Part shown: positions 45,207-54,947 of the stretch, in pieces
Position numbering within the stretch: position 1 is the stretch's first letter
How the letters are laid out: every line of letters begins with the position of its first letter
NCBI RefSeq assembly: GCF_011800755.1
Contig: NZ_JAATJW010000004.1
Span: 29,460-93,459 of the forward strand
DNA from: Listeria valentina
Lineage (GTDB): Bacteria; Bacillota; Bacilli; Lactobacillales; Listeriaceae
Length of the DNA stretch: 64,000 bases
Direction: 5' to 3'
Program-made: the position numbers and the translations under genes
Notes under the pieces: model-generated
What the model was told of the DNA's origin: nothing
The model's input: only the letters and a program-made list of their open reading frames with translations
Databases searched by the model: none

Positions 45207-45719
45207 CTATTGTAGTAGTTTCAGCGATTCACGGTCAAAAGCAGGTAAATCGTCTGGCGTTCTACTTGTTACAAGATTCCGGTCAACGACTACTTCTTCA
45301 TTTTTCACAGTGGCTCCAGCATTTTTTAAATCCGGGCGAATGGAGGAAAAGCCAGTGACTGTTCTGCCTTTTAGCTTATCCGTTTGTATCAAAAGTTGTG
45401 GTCCGTGGCAAATCGCTAAAATAGGTTTGTCGTTCTCTATAAAATAGTCGACAAAATTCACAAAGCGGTCATCGGCACGCAACTGATCAGGTGAAAAACC
45501 ACCCGGGATAAATAAAGCATCAAAGTCGCTTGGCTTTACATCATCGATTCCTTTATCAATTTTCACAGTGGCTTCGCCTTGCTTACCGGTGACTTGGTTA
45601 CCGGCTTTTTTTTCAATCGTGATGACTTCGTGACCCGCCTTTTGAAAAGCTTCTGTGGGGTTTGTGAACTCGACATCTTCAAAGAAATTCGTTAGCAAAG
45701 TGGCAATTTTTTTTGGCAT
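45207..45719 (-). CDS. DJ-1/PfpI-family protein (YfkM/GSP18-like)
   Basis: A 170-residue DJ-1/PfpI protein of the type-1 glutamine-amidotransferase fold. The nucleophile elbow AICHGPQLL contains Cys104 and His105, and GGFSPDQLRAD carries the acidic partner region. Members act as stress-related deglycases, chaperones or peptidases; Bacillus YfkM is a sigma-B-dependent general stress protein, and a well-formed sigma-B promoter lies upstream here too. Monocistronic and convergent with fabK. Confidence 0.88.
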   Translation of the reverse strand: MPKKIATLLTNFFEDVEFTNPTEAFQKAGHEVITIEKKAGNQVTGKQGEATVKIDKGIDDVKPSDFDALFIPGGFSPDQLRADDRFVNFVDYFIENDKPILAICHGPQLLIQTDKLKGRTVTGFSSIRPDLKNAGATVKNEEVVVDRNLVTSRTPDDLPAFDRESLKLLQ

Positions 45720-45757
45720 AAACTAATCCTCTCCTTTGATATAGGACTTCGTACCAT

Positions 45758-45783
45758 ATTCCCACATCATATTGAATTTAAAC
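45758..45783 (-). promoter_or_regulatory. Sigma-B promoter of the DJ-1/PfpI gene
   Basis: On the minus strand GTTTAA (45783-45778), 14 bases, GGGAAT (45763-45758): a close sigma-B match 39 bases before the start codon. Confidence 0.82.
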
Positions 45784-45808
45784 GGCATCTCGAAAAATGA
45801 AACTTTTT

Positions 45809-45994
45809 TTATGATTTTGCTTGTTTTTTGTGATTTTTATTCCATTCTTCTGCTTTTGCCGTAGCGATGGGAATGGCTCGCTTTTCTGGATAGCCTTCTT
45901 TTAATAAAGCGTTTCCGATTTCAATGGCTTTTTTTCGTTCTTCTTCGTTTAAATTTTTCCATGAATTAGGATAGTTATTTTTAGTCCACGGCAT
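45809..45994 (-). CDS. Conserved small protein, 61 residues, unknown function
   Basis: A 61-residue hydrophilic protein, MPWTKNNYPNSWKNLNEEER onward, with AIEIGNALLKEGYPEKRAI in the middle. I recall similar short proteins in Firmicutes next to stress genes but know no function. AGGTG stands seven bases before the ATG. It is 38 bases after the SDR gene on the same strand and probably shares its transcript. A basic C-terminus (NKNHKKQAKS) could bind nucleic acid; this is a guess. Confidence 0.7.
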   Translation of the reverse strand: MPWTKNNYPNSWKNLNEEERKKAIEIGNALLKEGYPEKRAIPIATAKAEEWNKNHKKQAKS

Positions 45995-46032
45995 GGTTTT
46001 TCACCTCGATTTCGATCTTTATCGCTTTACGG

Positions 46033-46914
46033 TTAATTGATGGGTGCCCCGCCTGTTACTCCGTATACTTGCCCTGTAATGTAACTGGCCTCATCAGATG
46101 CAAGTAAGACATAAACACTTGCTAGCTCAGCTGGTTGTCCTGCGCGTTTTAGTGGTTGTTTCTGTCCAAACTCAGGGATACTGTCTTGAGGTTGTCCACC
46201 AGAAATTTGGAGGGCTGTCCATATTGGACCGGGCGCTACAGCATTAATTCGGATGCCTTTGCTGCCTAATTGTGCCGCTAAGCTTTTTGTAAGTGAGATT
46301 AAACAGCTTTTTGTCATTGCGTAATCAACTAAATGAGCGCTTGGTTTCACACCTTGAATAGATGAAGTTAAAATAATGCTATCACCTTCATCTAAATATT
46401 GAAGGGCTTCTTGAATCGCATATACAACGGAAAATACATTGACCTCAAATGTATCACGCAGTTGCTTAGAAGTTAAGTTTTGAATGTCGAATTGATATTG
46501 TTGGATCCCTGCGTTTAGCACCAAGATATCTAAGCCGCCTAGAGCTTCAACTGCACGTTTTACCATTTTTTTCGCAAAGCCTTCTTCACGCAAATCTCCT
46601 GGTAGTAAAATGCATGAACGACCCGCTTTTTCAACAATAGTTTTTACTTCCTGTGCATCTTGTTCCTCATCAGGATGATAGCTGATCGCAATATCTGCCC
46701 CTTCTCTTGCATAAGCGATAGCAGCCGCGCGACCGATTCCGGAGTCTCCGCCTGTTACTAGCGCTTTTTTATGAAGGAGTTTGTCATTTCCTTGATACGT
46801 TTTTTCACCTGTATCTGGAATGGGGGTCATTTTGCTTTGTAACCCTGGATATTTTTGTAATTGCTTTTCAAATTTTCCACTATAGTATTGATTCCTTGTT
46901 TTTTTATCGTTCAT
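46033..46914 (-). CDS. SDR-family oxidoreductase (YdaD/GSP39-like)
   Basis: A 293-residue short-chain dehydrogenase with a 45-residue N-terminal extension ([18 protein letters not shown]) typical of the YhdF/YdaD group of general stress SDRs. Cofactor motif TGGDSGIG (54-61), NAGI at 134-137, Ser185, Tyr198 and Lys202 complete the active site. The Bacillus counterparts are sigma-B dependent with unknown natural substrate. No convincing sigma-B promoter is visible directly upstream. RBS AGGAGG is present. Confidence 0.88.
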   Translation of the reverse strand: MNDKKTRNQYYSGKFEKQLQKYPGLQSKMTPIPDTGEKTYQGNDKLLHKKALVTGGDSGIGRAAAIAYAREGADIAISYHPDEEQDAQEVKTIVEKAGRSCILLPGDLREEGFAKKMVKRAVEALGGLDILVLNAGIQQYQFDIQNLTSKQLRDTFEVNVFSVVYAIQEALQYLDEGDSIILTSSIQGVKPSAHLVDYAMTKSCLISLTKSLAAQLGSKGIRINAVAPGPIWTALQISGGQPQDSIPEFGQKQPLKRAGQPAELASVYVLLASDEASYITGQVYGVTGGAPIN

Positions 46915-47209
46915 TCAAAATACCTCCTGTTTTTTTAGCGTCAAATCTTCAAAATGTGATTTTAAAATGAATGCTTGCGAAGTTGCTAAGTTTTTTTCAA
47001 GGGTCTTGTTACTCAAGCTGAAAAAGGCCCGTCGTCCGCCATAAAATAGTCCGATACGTCATTTTGAATGTTTGCTTGGATGCTTGTTTTTTTCTATCAC
47101 TCTCCAATCCAATTTGTAAGTACTATACCCGTTGATTTTATTTTTAATGCCTATAAAAAGTGTGGATTATCAGTAGTTATTTGAGTTGGAAATTCTGAAA
47201 GGTTCCTAT

Positions 47210-47238
47210 TTGGTCTAATTCTTGAAAACTGATATACT
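47210..47238 (+). promoter_or_regulatory. Promoter of the esterase gene
   Basis: TTGGTC (47210-47215), 17 bases, TATACT (47233-47238). The rest of the 46915-47209 gap shows no gene; GGGTAT occurs on the minus strand at 47130-47125 but without a GTTT box. Confidence 0.6.
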
Positions 47239-47275
47239 AAAGTTAGCAAGTGAACTTAAAAGGAGTTGAGCACAA

Positions 47276-48322
47276 TTGAAAAACGTATTTAAATGGGTGT
47301 TTATTTTAGTCTTCAGTGTTGTTTTGCTTCCGCTTCTTGTTGTTTTCTTTATCTATAAGAAAGCGGTTGGGAAACGCGAGTATGATCCATCCGTATTGGA
47401 AAACTTGAAAGACGAAGCTACACAAAACTATCTGAAAAATACGGCTCCACTTTCTGATGTTGATTCTCGTTATAAATATATTCGCTTAAAGGAAAAAGCA
47501 ACCCCTTCTGCGAAAAATATTGAAATTGGTGCAACAGAAGATAAAAAAATTGACGGGCCGGGTGGGAAAATTCCACTTCGAATTTATACGCCAAAAGAAG
47601 AAGGACCTTATGATATTATCCTTTATTTCCATGGCGGTGGCTTTGTAACAGGTGGTCTTCAGTCGCATGATGGAGTTGCTCGAAAACTTGTACAAACGAC
47701 AGGAGCGCGGGTTGTCGCTGTTGATTATAGACTGGCTCCAGAAAACCCATTCCCAGCAGCGATTGAAGATGCTTACACGGTGCTACTATGGGCAGAGTCG
47801 CACAAAACGAGCCTACGCAATAAAGGAACTTCACTTATTGTTGCTGGTGACTCGTCTGGTGGTAATATTGCGGCTGTCATTGCTCAAATGGCTAAAGCTA
47901 AAAATGGACCCAAAATTAGCAAGCAAATTTTACTTTATCCGACAACAGACATTTTCAGTCGAGATGCTTCAGTTCTCTATCCATCTATGGATCAATTTGC
48001 GGAAGGATACGTGCTTACGAAAGAATCGCTCGATAAATACTTTAAACTATATCTAAAAAATGCTTCTGATCGGAAATACGATCCACTTGTTGCGCCTATC
48101 CGTAGCAAAGATTTAAGTGGTCTTCCAAAAGCGTTTATTGCAACAGCTGAAATTGATCCAGTTCGCGATCAAGGAGAGGCTTATGCGAAGAAATTGAAAG
48201 ACGCTTCCGTTCCTGTCTATGCAAAACGCTTAGATGGCACGCTCCACGGTTTCCTTAAAACGGAATCAAAAGCAGCGGATGAAACGTTTGAACTAATCAG
48301 CGAATTTTTAGAAGAAGAATAA
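47276..48322 (+). CDS. Membrane-anchored alpha/beta hydrolase, HSL family esterase
   Basis: A 348-residue carboxylesterase of the hormone-sensitive-lipase group. A single N-terminal helix (about 6-27) with a basic flank anchors it, the catalytic domain probably outside. The oxyanion motif HGGGF (119-123), nucleophile Ser193 in GDSSGG, acid in AEIDPVRDQ and histidine in LHGF are all visible. Start TTG 47276 follows AAGGAG. Substrate is probably a short-chain ester, not determinable. Monocistronic, with promoter and terminator. Confidence 0.88.
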   Translation: MKNVFKWVFILVFSVVLLPLLVVFFIYKKAVGKREYDPSVLENLKDEATQNYLKNTAPLSDVDSRYKYIRLKEKATPSAKNIEIGATEDKKIDGPGGKIPLRIYTPKEEGPYDIILYFHGGGFVTGGLQSHDGVARKLVQTTGARVVAVDYRLAPENPFPAAIEDAYTVLLWAESHKTSLRNKGTSLIVAGDSSGGNIAAVIAQMAKAKNGPKISKQILLYPTTDIFSRDASVLYPSMDQFAEGYVLTKESLDKYFKLYLKNASDRKYDPLVAPIRSKDLSGLPKAFIATAEIDPVRDQGEAYAKKLKDASVPVYAKRLDGTLHGFLKTESKAADETFELISEFLEEE

Positions 48323-48324
48323 AC

Positions 48325-48359
48325 AAAACAGCGTAATCCATCAGGGTTGCGCTGTTTTT
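48325..48359 (+). terminator. Terminator of the esterase gene
   Basis: AACAGCG (48327-48333) with CGCTGTT (48350-48356) and inner AATCC/GGGTT, then T-run. Confidence 0.82.
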
Positions 48360-48379
48360 ATGTCGATCAAAAAATCAGA

Positions 48380-48408
48380 TTGAGAGTTTAATTGAACTGG
48401 TGTAAAAT
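48380..48408 (+). promoter_or_regulatory. Promoter of nifJ
   Basis: TTGAGA (48380-48385), 17 bases, TAAAAT (48403-48408). It rules out GTG 48411 as a start, since that codon would be almost at the transcription start. Confidence 0.65.
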
Positions 48409-48458
48409 AAGTGGGAATAGGTTTTACACAAACTTTAGGAAGACTGGAAGTGCAAAGA

Positions 48459-51400
48459 ATGCGAAAACGGAAAACAATGGATGGAAATGCGGCAGCCGCA
48501 CATATTTCTTATGCGTTTACGGAAGTTGCATCGATCTATCCAATTACGCCATCTTCGACGATGGCAGAACTGGTTGATGAATGGTCAGCAGCTGGAAAGA
48601 AAAATTTGTTTGGTGAAACGGTAAAAGTTGTGGAAATGCAATCAGAAGCAGGGGCCGCTGGGACGGTGCACGGTTCGCTCAAAGCTGGAGCACTGACAAG
48701 CACTTATACGGCTTCGCAAGGCTTGCTTTTAATGATTCCCAACATGTACAAAATTGCCGGAGAGCTTTTCCCCACCGTTTTTCACGTATCAGCTCGTACG
48801 GTTGCAGCGGCGGCACTCAATATTTTTGGAGATCATAGCGATGTGATGGCAGCGAGACAAACGGGTTTTGCTATGCTTGCGGAGGGTTCGGTTCAGGAAG
48901 TGATGGATCTTTCGGCGGTTGCGCATCTGGCTTCTCTCAGAGGGAGCTTACCGTTCATTAACTTTTTTGACGGCTTTAGAACGAGTCATGAACTGCAGAA
49001 AATTGAGGTTTTGGAGTATGACGAACTGCGAGAAATGCTGGATGAGAAGGCACTTGAACGCTTTCGAGCACGTGCGATGACGCCGAACAATCCAACGACT
49101 TCTGGCTCGAGTCAAAACCCGGATATTTTCTTCCAACAGCGGGAAACGGTAAATGGTTACTACGAGGCATTCCCTGGAATTGTACGTGAGGAAATGAACG
49201 AGATCAACAAGCGACGCGGGACAGATTATGATTTGGTTAACTACTACGGAGCAGAAGATGCAACGGATATTATTGTTGCGATGGGCTCTGTTACACCTGT
49301 GATTGAACAAGTGATTGATTCACTTCTTTTGGAAAATCGCAAGGTGGGGCTTTTAAATATTCGATTGTACAGGCCGTTCCCAGCTGATGTATTGCTTGAA
49401 AAAATGCCTGCAACGGTTAAGCGCTTAGCGGTGCTAGATCGAACAAAAGAGCCTGGGGCAGGCGGTGAGCCGCTACTTCTTGATGTGGAAAGTGCACTTT
49501 ATCACGCAGAAAATCGACCGGAACGAATTATCGGAGGACGTTATGGCTTAGGTTCAAAAGATGTGACACCAGACCAGATACTGGGCGTTTATTCGCACCT
49601 AAGCAGTGAAAATCCGAAAGCTCGCTTCACGATTGGAATCGTAGATGATGTGACGAACCTTTCCATTCCAGACGTTGGTCGGAAAGATTTAACAAGTAAG
49701 GATACTTTTCAGTGCAAATTTTATGGTTTTGGCTCGGACGGGACAGTCGGTTCCAATAAAGCAGCCATTAAAATTGTCGGCGATAAAACGGATCTCAATG
49801 TGCAAGGTTATTTTTCCTATGATTCTAAGAAATCTGGCGGGCTAACCGTTTCTCATTTGCGTTTTGGTAAAAATCGAATTCGTTCGGCTTATTTAGTTCA
49901 TGAACCAGACTTTGTTTCTTGTTCGACTGCGGCTTATGTAAATAGCTATGATTTGTTAGATGGTTTAAAAAAAGGCGGTACTTTTCTGCTTAATACCGTT
50001 TGGCAAGGCGAGCAACTAGAGCGTCATTTGCCAGCCCAAATGAAACGTTATCTAGCAGAAAATGATATTCAGTTTTATACGATTAATGCGATTAAAATTG
50101 CGTCAGAAGCAGATCTTGGCAGACGGATCAACACCGTCATGCAGACAGCCTTTTTCAAACTTTCTGGCGTGATGGATTTTGATTTAGCGTTTGAAGAACT
50201 GAAAGAATCAGCTATCCGAACTTATGGTAAAAAAGATATGCGCGTGGCGGAAAAAAATATCAAAGCGATGGATCAAACGCTAGCGTATTTGAAAAAAGTG
50301 GAAGTTCCAGATGCTTGGCGAAATATAGAAGTGGCGCCTGCGTCTTCTACAGCAAATGCGTCAGATAAACCACGCTATATCGAACAAATTCTTGAGCCGA
50401 TGAATGCTCTAAAAGGAGATTCCTTGTCAGTTGGAACGTTGATTGAAAATGGAATGGGAGATGGTAGCTACCCGCAAGGAACTGCTGCTTATGAAAAACG
50501 TGGGATTGCGCTTGAAGTACCGGAATGGATCTCTGAGAACTGCACGATGTGTAATGAGTGCGCCTTTGTTTGTCCGCATGCAGCAATTCGACCAGTGCTT
50601 GTAAATGAAACAGAAGAAGCAAGTGCACCGGCAAGTTTTTCGACTCGAGAAATGCGAGGTAAAGACGTTTCCTACCGGATTCAAGTTTCACCAATGGATT
50701 GTACGGGCTGTAACCTTTGTGCGCACGTTTGTCCGGCAAAAGATAAGGCGCTTGTAATGAAGCCTTTTGATGAAATTGCAGAGCGCGAAAGTGAGAACTG
50801 GGATTTTGCCAAATCGGTTTCTCCTAAGAAAAATCCGGGCAAGAAAAATACGCTTCCGGGAAGTCAATTTGAACAGCCACTACTTGAATTTTCAGGGGCT
50901 TGTGCGGGCTGTGGGGAAACGCCTTACGTGAAGCTTTTGACGCAACTATTTGGAGATCGGATGATGATTGCTAACGCAACGGGATGTTCTTCCATTTGGG
51001 GAGCTTCTGCGCCAGCAACGCCTTATACGACGAATAGCGATGGGCATGGTCCTGCTTGGTCCAACTCGCTTCTGGAAGACAATGCGGAATATGGTTTTGG
51101 AATGTATCTCGCCAACCAAACGATGCGAGCAGGGCTTTTGAAGGAAATAGAAGCGATTCTGCTTGAAGAAGAGATCTCTGAGAACTTGCGTCACACGCTT
51201 AATGAGTGGCGCGAAAACTTCTTAATTGGTGAAGGGACACGTGAACGCGCAGAGGATCTTCAGCTGGCTCTTCTTGCAGAAATGAGTGGAAATAGCCGAC
51301 TTCGAGCTCTTTACGACAAGCGCGATTTGTTTATTAAGCGGTCGCAGTGGATGATTGGCGGCGATGGCTGGGCATATGACATTGGTTTTGGCGGTATTGA

Positions 51401-52193
51401 CCATGTGCTTGCAAGCGGTGAAGATGTCAATATGCTCGTGATGGATAATGAAGTGTATTCCAATACGGGCGGTCAGTCTTCGAAGGCGACACCGATGGCT
51501 GCGATTGCGAAATTTGCGGCTTCTGGAAAACGGATGGGTAAAAAGGATCTTGGCTTCATGGCGATGAGCTACGGGAATGTTTATGTGGCGCAAGTGGCGA
51601 TGGGCGCGAATAAAAAGCAAATGATCAAGGCATTTGAGGAAGCTGAAAAATTCCCGGGACCTTCTTTGATTATTGCTTATACGCCTTGTATCGCGCATGG
51701 GATTTCTGCTGGAATGAAGACGATGCTTTCGGAGACGGAAAAGGCAGTTGAATGCGGTTATTGGAATCTATATCGTTATAATCCAGAACTATTAGCTAAA
51801 GGTAAAAATCCGATGGTGATGGATTTCAAAAAACCAGATTTCAGTTTGTTCCATGAGTTTTTAAAGCGCGAAACACGCTTTTCAGCACTTTATAAGTCGA
51901 ACCCGGAAGTTGCTCAGGCGATTTCGGATGGGACACGTGAGGATGCTTTGCGTCGCTTCAAACGCTATGCGATGATGGCAGGACTCGATCTTGCTAAAAT
52001 TCTTCCAGATGGGAATGAAGGTAGTAAAGAAGAGGCTACAAAACCGAAACTGAGCGAAGCGGAGAAGGAACAGCGCAAACTCGAGCGTGAGAAACGGAAA
52101 CGCGAGCGTTCGGAGGATCCGGAGCGCGAAGCGCGTCGCAAAGCTCGGATGGAGCGAAAACAAGCACGTTTAAATGAAAAGGAAAATGAATAA
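48459..52193 (+). CDS. nifJ: Pyruvate:ferredoxin (flavodoxin) oxidoreductase
   Basis: A single-chain PFOR of 1244 residues that converts pyruvate and CoA to acetyl-CoA and CO2, reducing ferredoxin or flavodoxin. MRKRKTMDGNAAAAHISYAF starts the pyruvate-binding domain. Two 4Fe-4S motifs lie at Cys695 (CTMCNECAFVCP) and Cys748 (CTGCNLCAHVCP). CAGCGE at 815 binds the third cluster, and GDGWAYDIGFGGIDH near 968 with SNTGGQSSKATP binds thiamine diphosphate. Known NifJ proteins are about 1170-1220 residues; the last 50 or so here are an unusual Lys/Arg/Glu-rich tail. The ATG at 48459 agrees with other NifJ starts. From memory it corresponds to lmo0829. Confidence 0.95.
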   Translation: MRKRKTMDGNAAAAHISYAFTEVASIYPITPSSTMAELVDEWSAAGKKNLFGETVKVVEMQSEAGAAGTVHGSLKAGALTSTYTASQGLLLMIPNMYKIAGELFPTVFHVSARTVAAAALNIFGDHSDVMAARQTGFAMLAEGSVQEVMDLSAVAHLASLRGSLPFINFFDGFRTSHELQKIEVLEYDELREMLDEKALERFRARAMTPNNPTTSGSSQNPDIFFQQRETVNGYYEAFPGIVREEMNEINKRRGTDYDLVNYYGAEDATDIIVAMGSVTPVIEQVIDSLLLENRKVGLLNIRLYRPFPADVLLEKMPATVKRLAVLDRTKEPGAGGEPLLLDVESALYHAENRPERIIGGRYGLGSKDVTPDQILGVYSHLSSENPKARFTIGIVDDVTNLSIPDVGRKDLTSKDTFQCKFYGFGSDGTVGSNKAAIKIVGDKTDLNVQGYFSYDSKKSGGLTVSHLRFGKNRIRSAYLVHEPDFVSCSTAAYVNSYDLLDGLKKGGTFLLNTVWQGEQLERHLPAQMKRYLAENDIQFYTINAIKIASEADLGRRINTVMQTAFFKLSGVMDFDLAFEELKESAIRTYGKKDMRVAEKNIKAMDQTLAYLKKVEVPDAWRNIEVAPASSTANASDKPRYIEQILEPMNALKGDSLSVGTLIENGMGDGSYPQGTAAYEKRGIALEVPEWISENCTMCNECAFVCPHAAIRPVLVNETEEASAPASFSTREMRGKDVSYRIQVSPMDCTGCNLCAHVCPAKDKALVMKPFDEIAERESENWDFAKSVSPKKNPGKKNTLPGSQFEQPLLEFSGACAGCGETPYVKLLTQLFGDRMMIANATGCSSIWGASAPATPYTTNSDGHGPAWSNSLLEDNAEYGFGMYLANQTMRAGLLKEIEAILLEEEISENLRHTLNEWRENFLIGEGTRERAEDLQLALLAEMSGNSRLRALYDKRDLFIKRSQWMIGGDGWAYDIGFGGIDHVLASGEDVNMLVMDNEVYSNTGGQSSKATPMAAIAKFAASGKRMGKKDLGFMAMSYGNVYVAQVAMGANKKQMIKAFEEAEKFPGPSLIIAYTPCIAHGISAGMKTMLSETEKAVECGYWNLYRYNPELLAKGKNPMVMDFKKPDFSLFHEFLKRETRFSALYKSNPEVAQAISDGTREDALRRFKRYAMMAGLDLAKILPDGNEGSKEEATKPKLSEAEKEQRKLEREKRKRERSEDPEREARRKARMERKQARLNEKENE

Positions 52194-52197
52194 AGGG

Positions 52198-52236
52198 AAG
52201 CCCTTCTTGAGTTTTTGGATTCAAGGGGGGCTTTTT
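52198..52236 (+). terminator. Terminator of nifJ
   Basis: AAGCCCTTCTTGA pairs with TCAAGGGGGGCTT, with TTTTT after it. Confidence 0.8.
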
Positions 52237-52342
52237 GTTTCTTGCCAAAAAGATTTTGAATTTGCGAGCAAAAAAGTTAGATTACTGCGGGAGAATCTGC
52301 TATTTTTATATTAAAAGGGTATACACATACTAAAGGAAGTGC

Positions 52343-54691
52343 ATGGATTTGGAAGAGAATAAACGAAAACCGCTTGAAGGACTAAATCCATATCTTGGTC
52401 TTACCCAGAAGGAAGTAGACGAACGAGACCGTCTTGGTTTGAAAAATCATGCTTTAAAGCCGCTTACGAGAAGTATTCAGCGGATTTTTGCTGATAATAC
52501 GTTAACGCTTTTTAATTTAATTAATTTTACGATCGCTTGTTTTATTATTTACACAGGAAGTTATAAAAATCTATTGTTCCTTGGCGTTGCGCTTTGCAAT
52601 ACGGCAATGGGGATTTTTCAGGAAATCCGCGCTAAGCGTCAAGTTGATAAGCTGACGATTTTAACAGAAGGTAAGGTGCGAGTTATCCGCGAAGGAAGGG
52701 AAATTGAAATCGAGCAAGAAGAGCTAGTTTTGGATGATGTCATGCTAGTTCGACGCGGGGATCAGGCTTATGCGGATGGCATTGTTTTAGAGACGACAGG
52801 GCTTGAAGTCGATGAATCGCAGCTTACGGGTGAAGCAGATGCGGTCATTAAAAAGCAAGGCGATGACGTGTTTTCAGGCAGCTTTATTTTAAGTGGAGCC
52901 GCGCACGTTCAAGCAACAGCGATTGGAGCGGACAGCTTTGTTTCCAAGCTTTCTCTTGAAGTGAAACAAGAAAAAACGGCTTACAGTGAATTGTTGCGCG
53001 CAATTAAAATGATTATTCGCGTACTAACCTTTGTAATCGTACCGCTCGGCGTGATTTTATTTTTCTCGCAACTCTCACAGTCTGCAGATATTAATGCTGC
53101 CATTTTAGGGACTGCAGCTGCCATGATTGGGATGATTCCAGAAGGTCTTGTTCTTTTAACTTCGATCGCACTTGCGGTTGGAGTTGTCAATTTAGCACGT
53201 CAAAAAGTGCTGGTTAAAACGATGCCAGCAATCGAAACACTTGCGCGCGTAGATGTTCTTTGCCTCGACAAGACGGGGACGATCACAAGTGGTAATTTGA
53301 AAGTTTCAGAAATTTTGCCTGAAAAAGGCTTTACGCAGGCAGATGTGGAAGAAGGCATTTCGGCGATCATTTATACTTTACAAGACAAAAACTCGACAAG
53401 CCTTGCGCTTGAACGGAGTTTTACAGAGAACCCGGGTTGGGAAGCAACCGCTCATTTTCCATTTTCTTCGGATAAAAAGTGGAGTGGGGCTTCTTTTGGA
53501 AATCGTGGTACATACATCATTGGCGCGCCAGAATTTGTCTTCGAAACTTTACCAGCAGAAAAAAGACAACAAATTGATGAATTTGCTAAGTCCGGCTACC
53601 GCGTACTGTCTTTGGCTAAGAAAAAAGGGGCACTTGAAGATTCCGAACATACACTCGAACTTGTTGGCCTAGTGTTAATCACAGATGAATTACGTGAAGA
53701 AGCGAAAGATACATTTCACTACTTCAAAGAACAAGGTGTTTCGATCCGTGTCATTTCGGGGGATAATCCTGCTACCGTATCCAATGTTGCGCTTCAGGCT
53801 GAAATCGACGGCAGCGATCGCTACATAGACATGAGCCAAGTTGGAAAAAATCCAGATTATGGGCAACTCGTACAAAATTACGTCGTTTTCGGTCGAGTAA
53901 CTCCGCATCAGAAAAAGCATTTAGTGCAAGCTTTTCAGGCGGAAGGGCATACCGTTGCCATGACGGGAGACGGTGTCAATGACGTGCTCGCGTTAAAAGA
54001 ATCCAACTGTAGTATTGCGATGGCAGAGGGAAGCGATGCCTCAAAAAGCGTAGCGGATTTTGTTTTGATCAATAATAACTTTGATTCGATGATTAGTGTG
54101 CTAAAAGAAGGGCGCCGTGTGATTAACAACATCGAACGAGTTGCATCACTTTATTTAATCAAAACGATTTATTCGGTCATTTTGACGGTGATTTATACGT
54201 TTCTATCGAGTCGCTATCCGTTTCAGCCGATCCAGCTTAGTCCGATTTCTTCACTGACTGTTGGGATTCCATCTTTCTTCCTTGCGATTAAACCGAACTA
54301 CAAACGAATTCAAGGAGAATTTTTGAAGAAAGTGCTTCATAATGCCTTGCCAGCTGCGCTCTGTGTTGTGACTTACGTGCTTGTGATTAACGCGCTCGGT
54401 GGCTTGACGAAACTAAGTTTTGCGCAAACCTCGACTTTAAGCGTGTTGCTGACAGGAACCGTTTGTTTCACAACATTAATTGCTGTGGCTAAACCTTTTG
54501 ATTTTAAAATTAAAGTTTTGATCACACTTTTAATGACGGCTTTTGTCATGTTGTTCTTATTTGCAGGTTCCATTTTCAACTTAGCTTCACTGCTCAATGT
54601 CAACATGATTATGATTTATGTACCACTCATTTTGAGTGTCTATCCATTTTTCCACTTCATCCGGGCAATTATGCTTCGGTTTGTAAAATAA
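52343..54691 (+). CDS. HAD-type cation-transporting P-type ATPase (CtpE-like)
   Basis: A 782-residue P-type ATPase. The phosphorylated Asp309 is in CLDKTGT; TGEADAVI is the actuator loop, MTGDGVNDVLALK the hinge, and MIGMIPEGLVLL the ion-binding helix 4 with the PEGL motif. It lacks N-terminal metal-binding Cys repeats, so it is not a heavy-metal CPx pump. Overall it is nearest to the CtpE group, which moves calcium in mycobacteria; the ion here is not proven. Start ATG 52343 follows AAAGGAAG. Monocistronic. Confidence 0.87.
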   Translation: MDLEENKRKPLEGLNPYLGLTQKEVDERDRLGLKNHALKPLTRSIQRIFADNTLTLFNLINFTIACFIIYTGSYKNLLFLGVALCNTAMGIFQEIRAKRQVDKLTILTEGKVRVIREGREIEIEQEELVLDDVMLVRRGDQAYADGIVLETTGLEVDESQLTGEADAVIKKQGDDVFSGSFILSGAAHVQATAIGADSFVSKLSLEVKQEKTAYSELLRAIKMIIRVLTFVIVPLGVILFFSQLSQSADINAAILGTAAAMIGMIPEGLVLLTSIALAVGVVNLARQKVLVKTMPAIETLARVDVLCLDKTGTITSGNLKVSEILPEKGFTQADVEEGISAIIYTLQDKNSTSLALERSFTENPGWEATAHFPFSSDKKWSGASFGNRGTYIIGAPEFVFETLPAEKRQQIDEFAKSGYRVLSLAKKKGALEDSEHTLELVGLVLITDELREEAKDTFHYFKEQGVSIRVISGDNPATVSNVALQAEIDGSDRYIDMSQVGKNPDYGQLVQNYVVFGRVTPHQKKHLVQAFQAEGHTVAMTGDGVNDVLALKESNCSIAMAEGSDASKSVADFVLINNNFDSMISVLKEGRRVINNIERVASLYLIKTIYSVILTVIYTFLSSRYPFQPIQLSPISSLTVGIPSFFLAIKPNYKRIQGEFLKKVLHNALPAALCVVTYVLVINALGGLTKLSFAQTSTLSVLLTGTVCFTTLIAVAKPFDFKIKVLITLLMTAFVMLFLFAGSIFNLASLLNVNMIMIYVPLILSVYPFFHFIRAIMLRFVK

Positions 54692-54695
54692 AACG

Positions 54696-54733
54696 AAAAA
54701 AGCACTCGGACGCAAGCGCCCGAGTGCTTTTTT
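54696..54733. terminator. Bidirectional terminator between the P-type ATPase and fbp
   Basis: AAAAAAGCACTCGG and CCGAGTGCTTTTTT form a 14-bp stem with T-runs on both strands. The stretch 54734-54947 holds nothing else I recognise. Confidence 0.85.
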
Positions 54734-54947
54734 CTGTGGCCTAAGATCTGTGGGAATCCTAGGCGACGGGGATTTGTATATAGATAATCTTTTCACGAGA
54801 ATGAGAAATGACTAACTACATCTACTATTATAACGGATTTCCAAAAAGTTGCATCTGAATTTCTGGGCTTTTTTTTGGAAAAATCCCCCGAATTGGCATG
54901 AATACTAATGTTACACAATTTGTGAATTTTTTATGACAATTTTACAT

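Noticed and set aside
47125..47150. Possible sigma-B promoter for the SDR gene (GGGTAT on the minus strand)
   Set aside because: The -10 is perfect, but at 14-15 bases the upstream box is GCATTA or GGCATT, not GTTT, and it is more than 200 bases from the gene.
48411..48458. Upstream GTG start for nifJ
   Set aside because: It would begin two bases after the -10 box; MRKRKTMDGN at 48459 matches family starts.
51222..51698. 158-codon minus-strand frame inside nifJ
   Set aside because: Antisense to the thiamine-binding domain, no ribosome site, no family resemblance.
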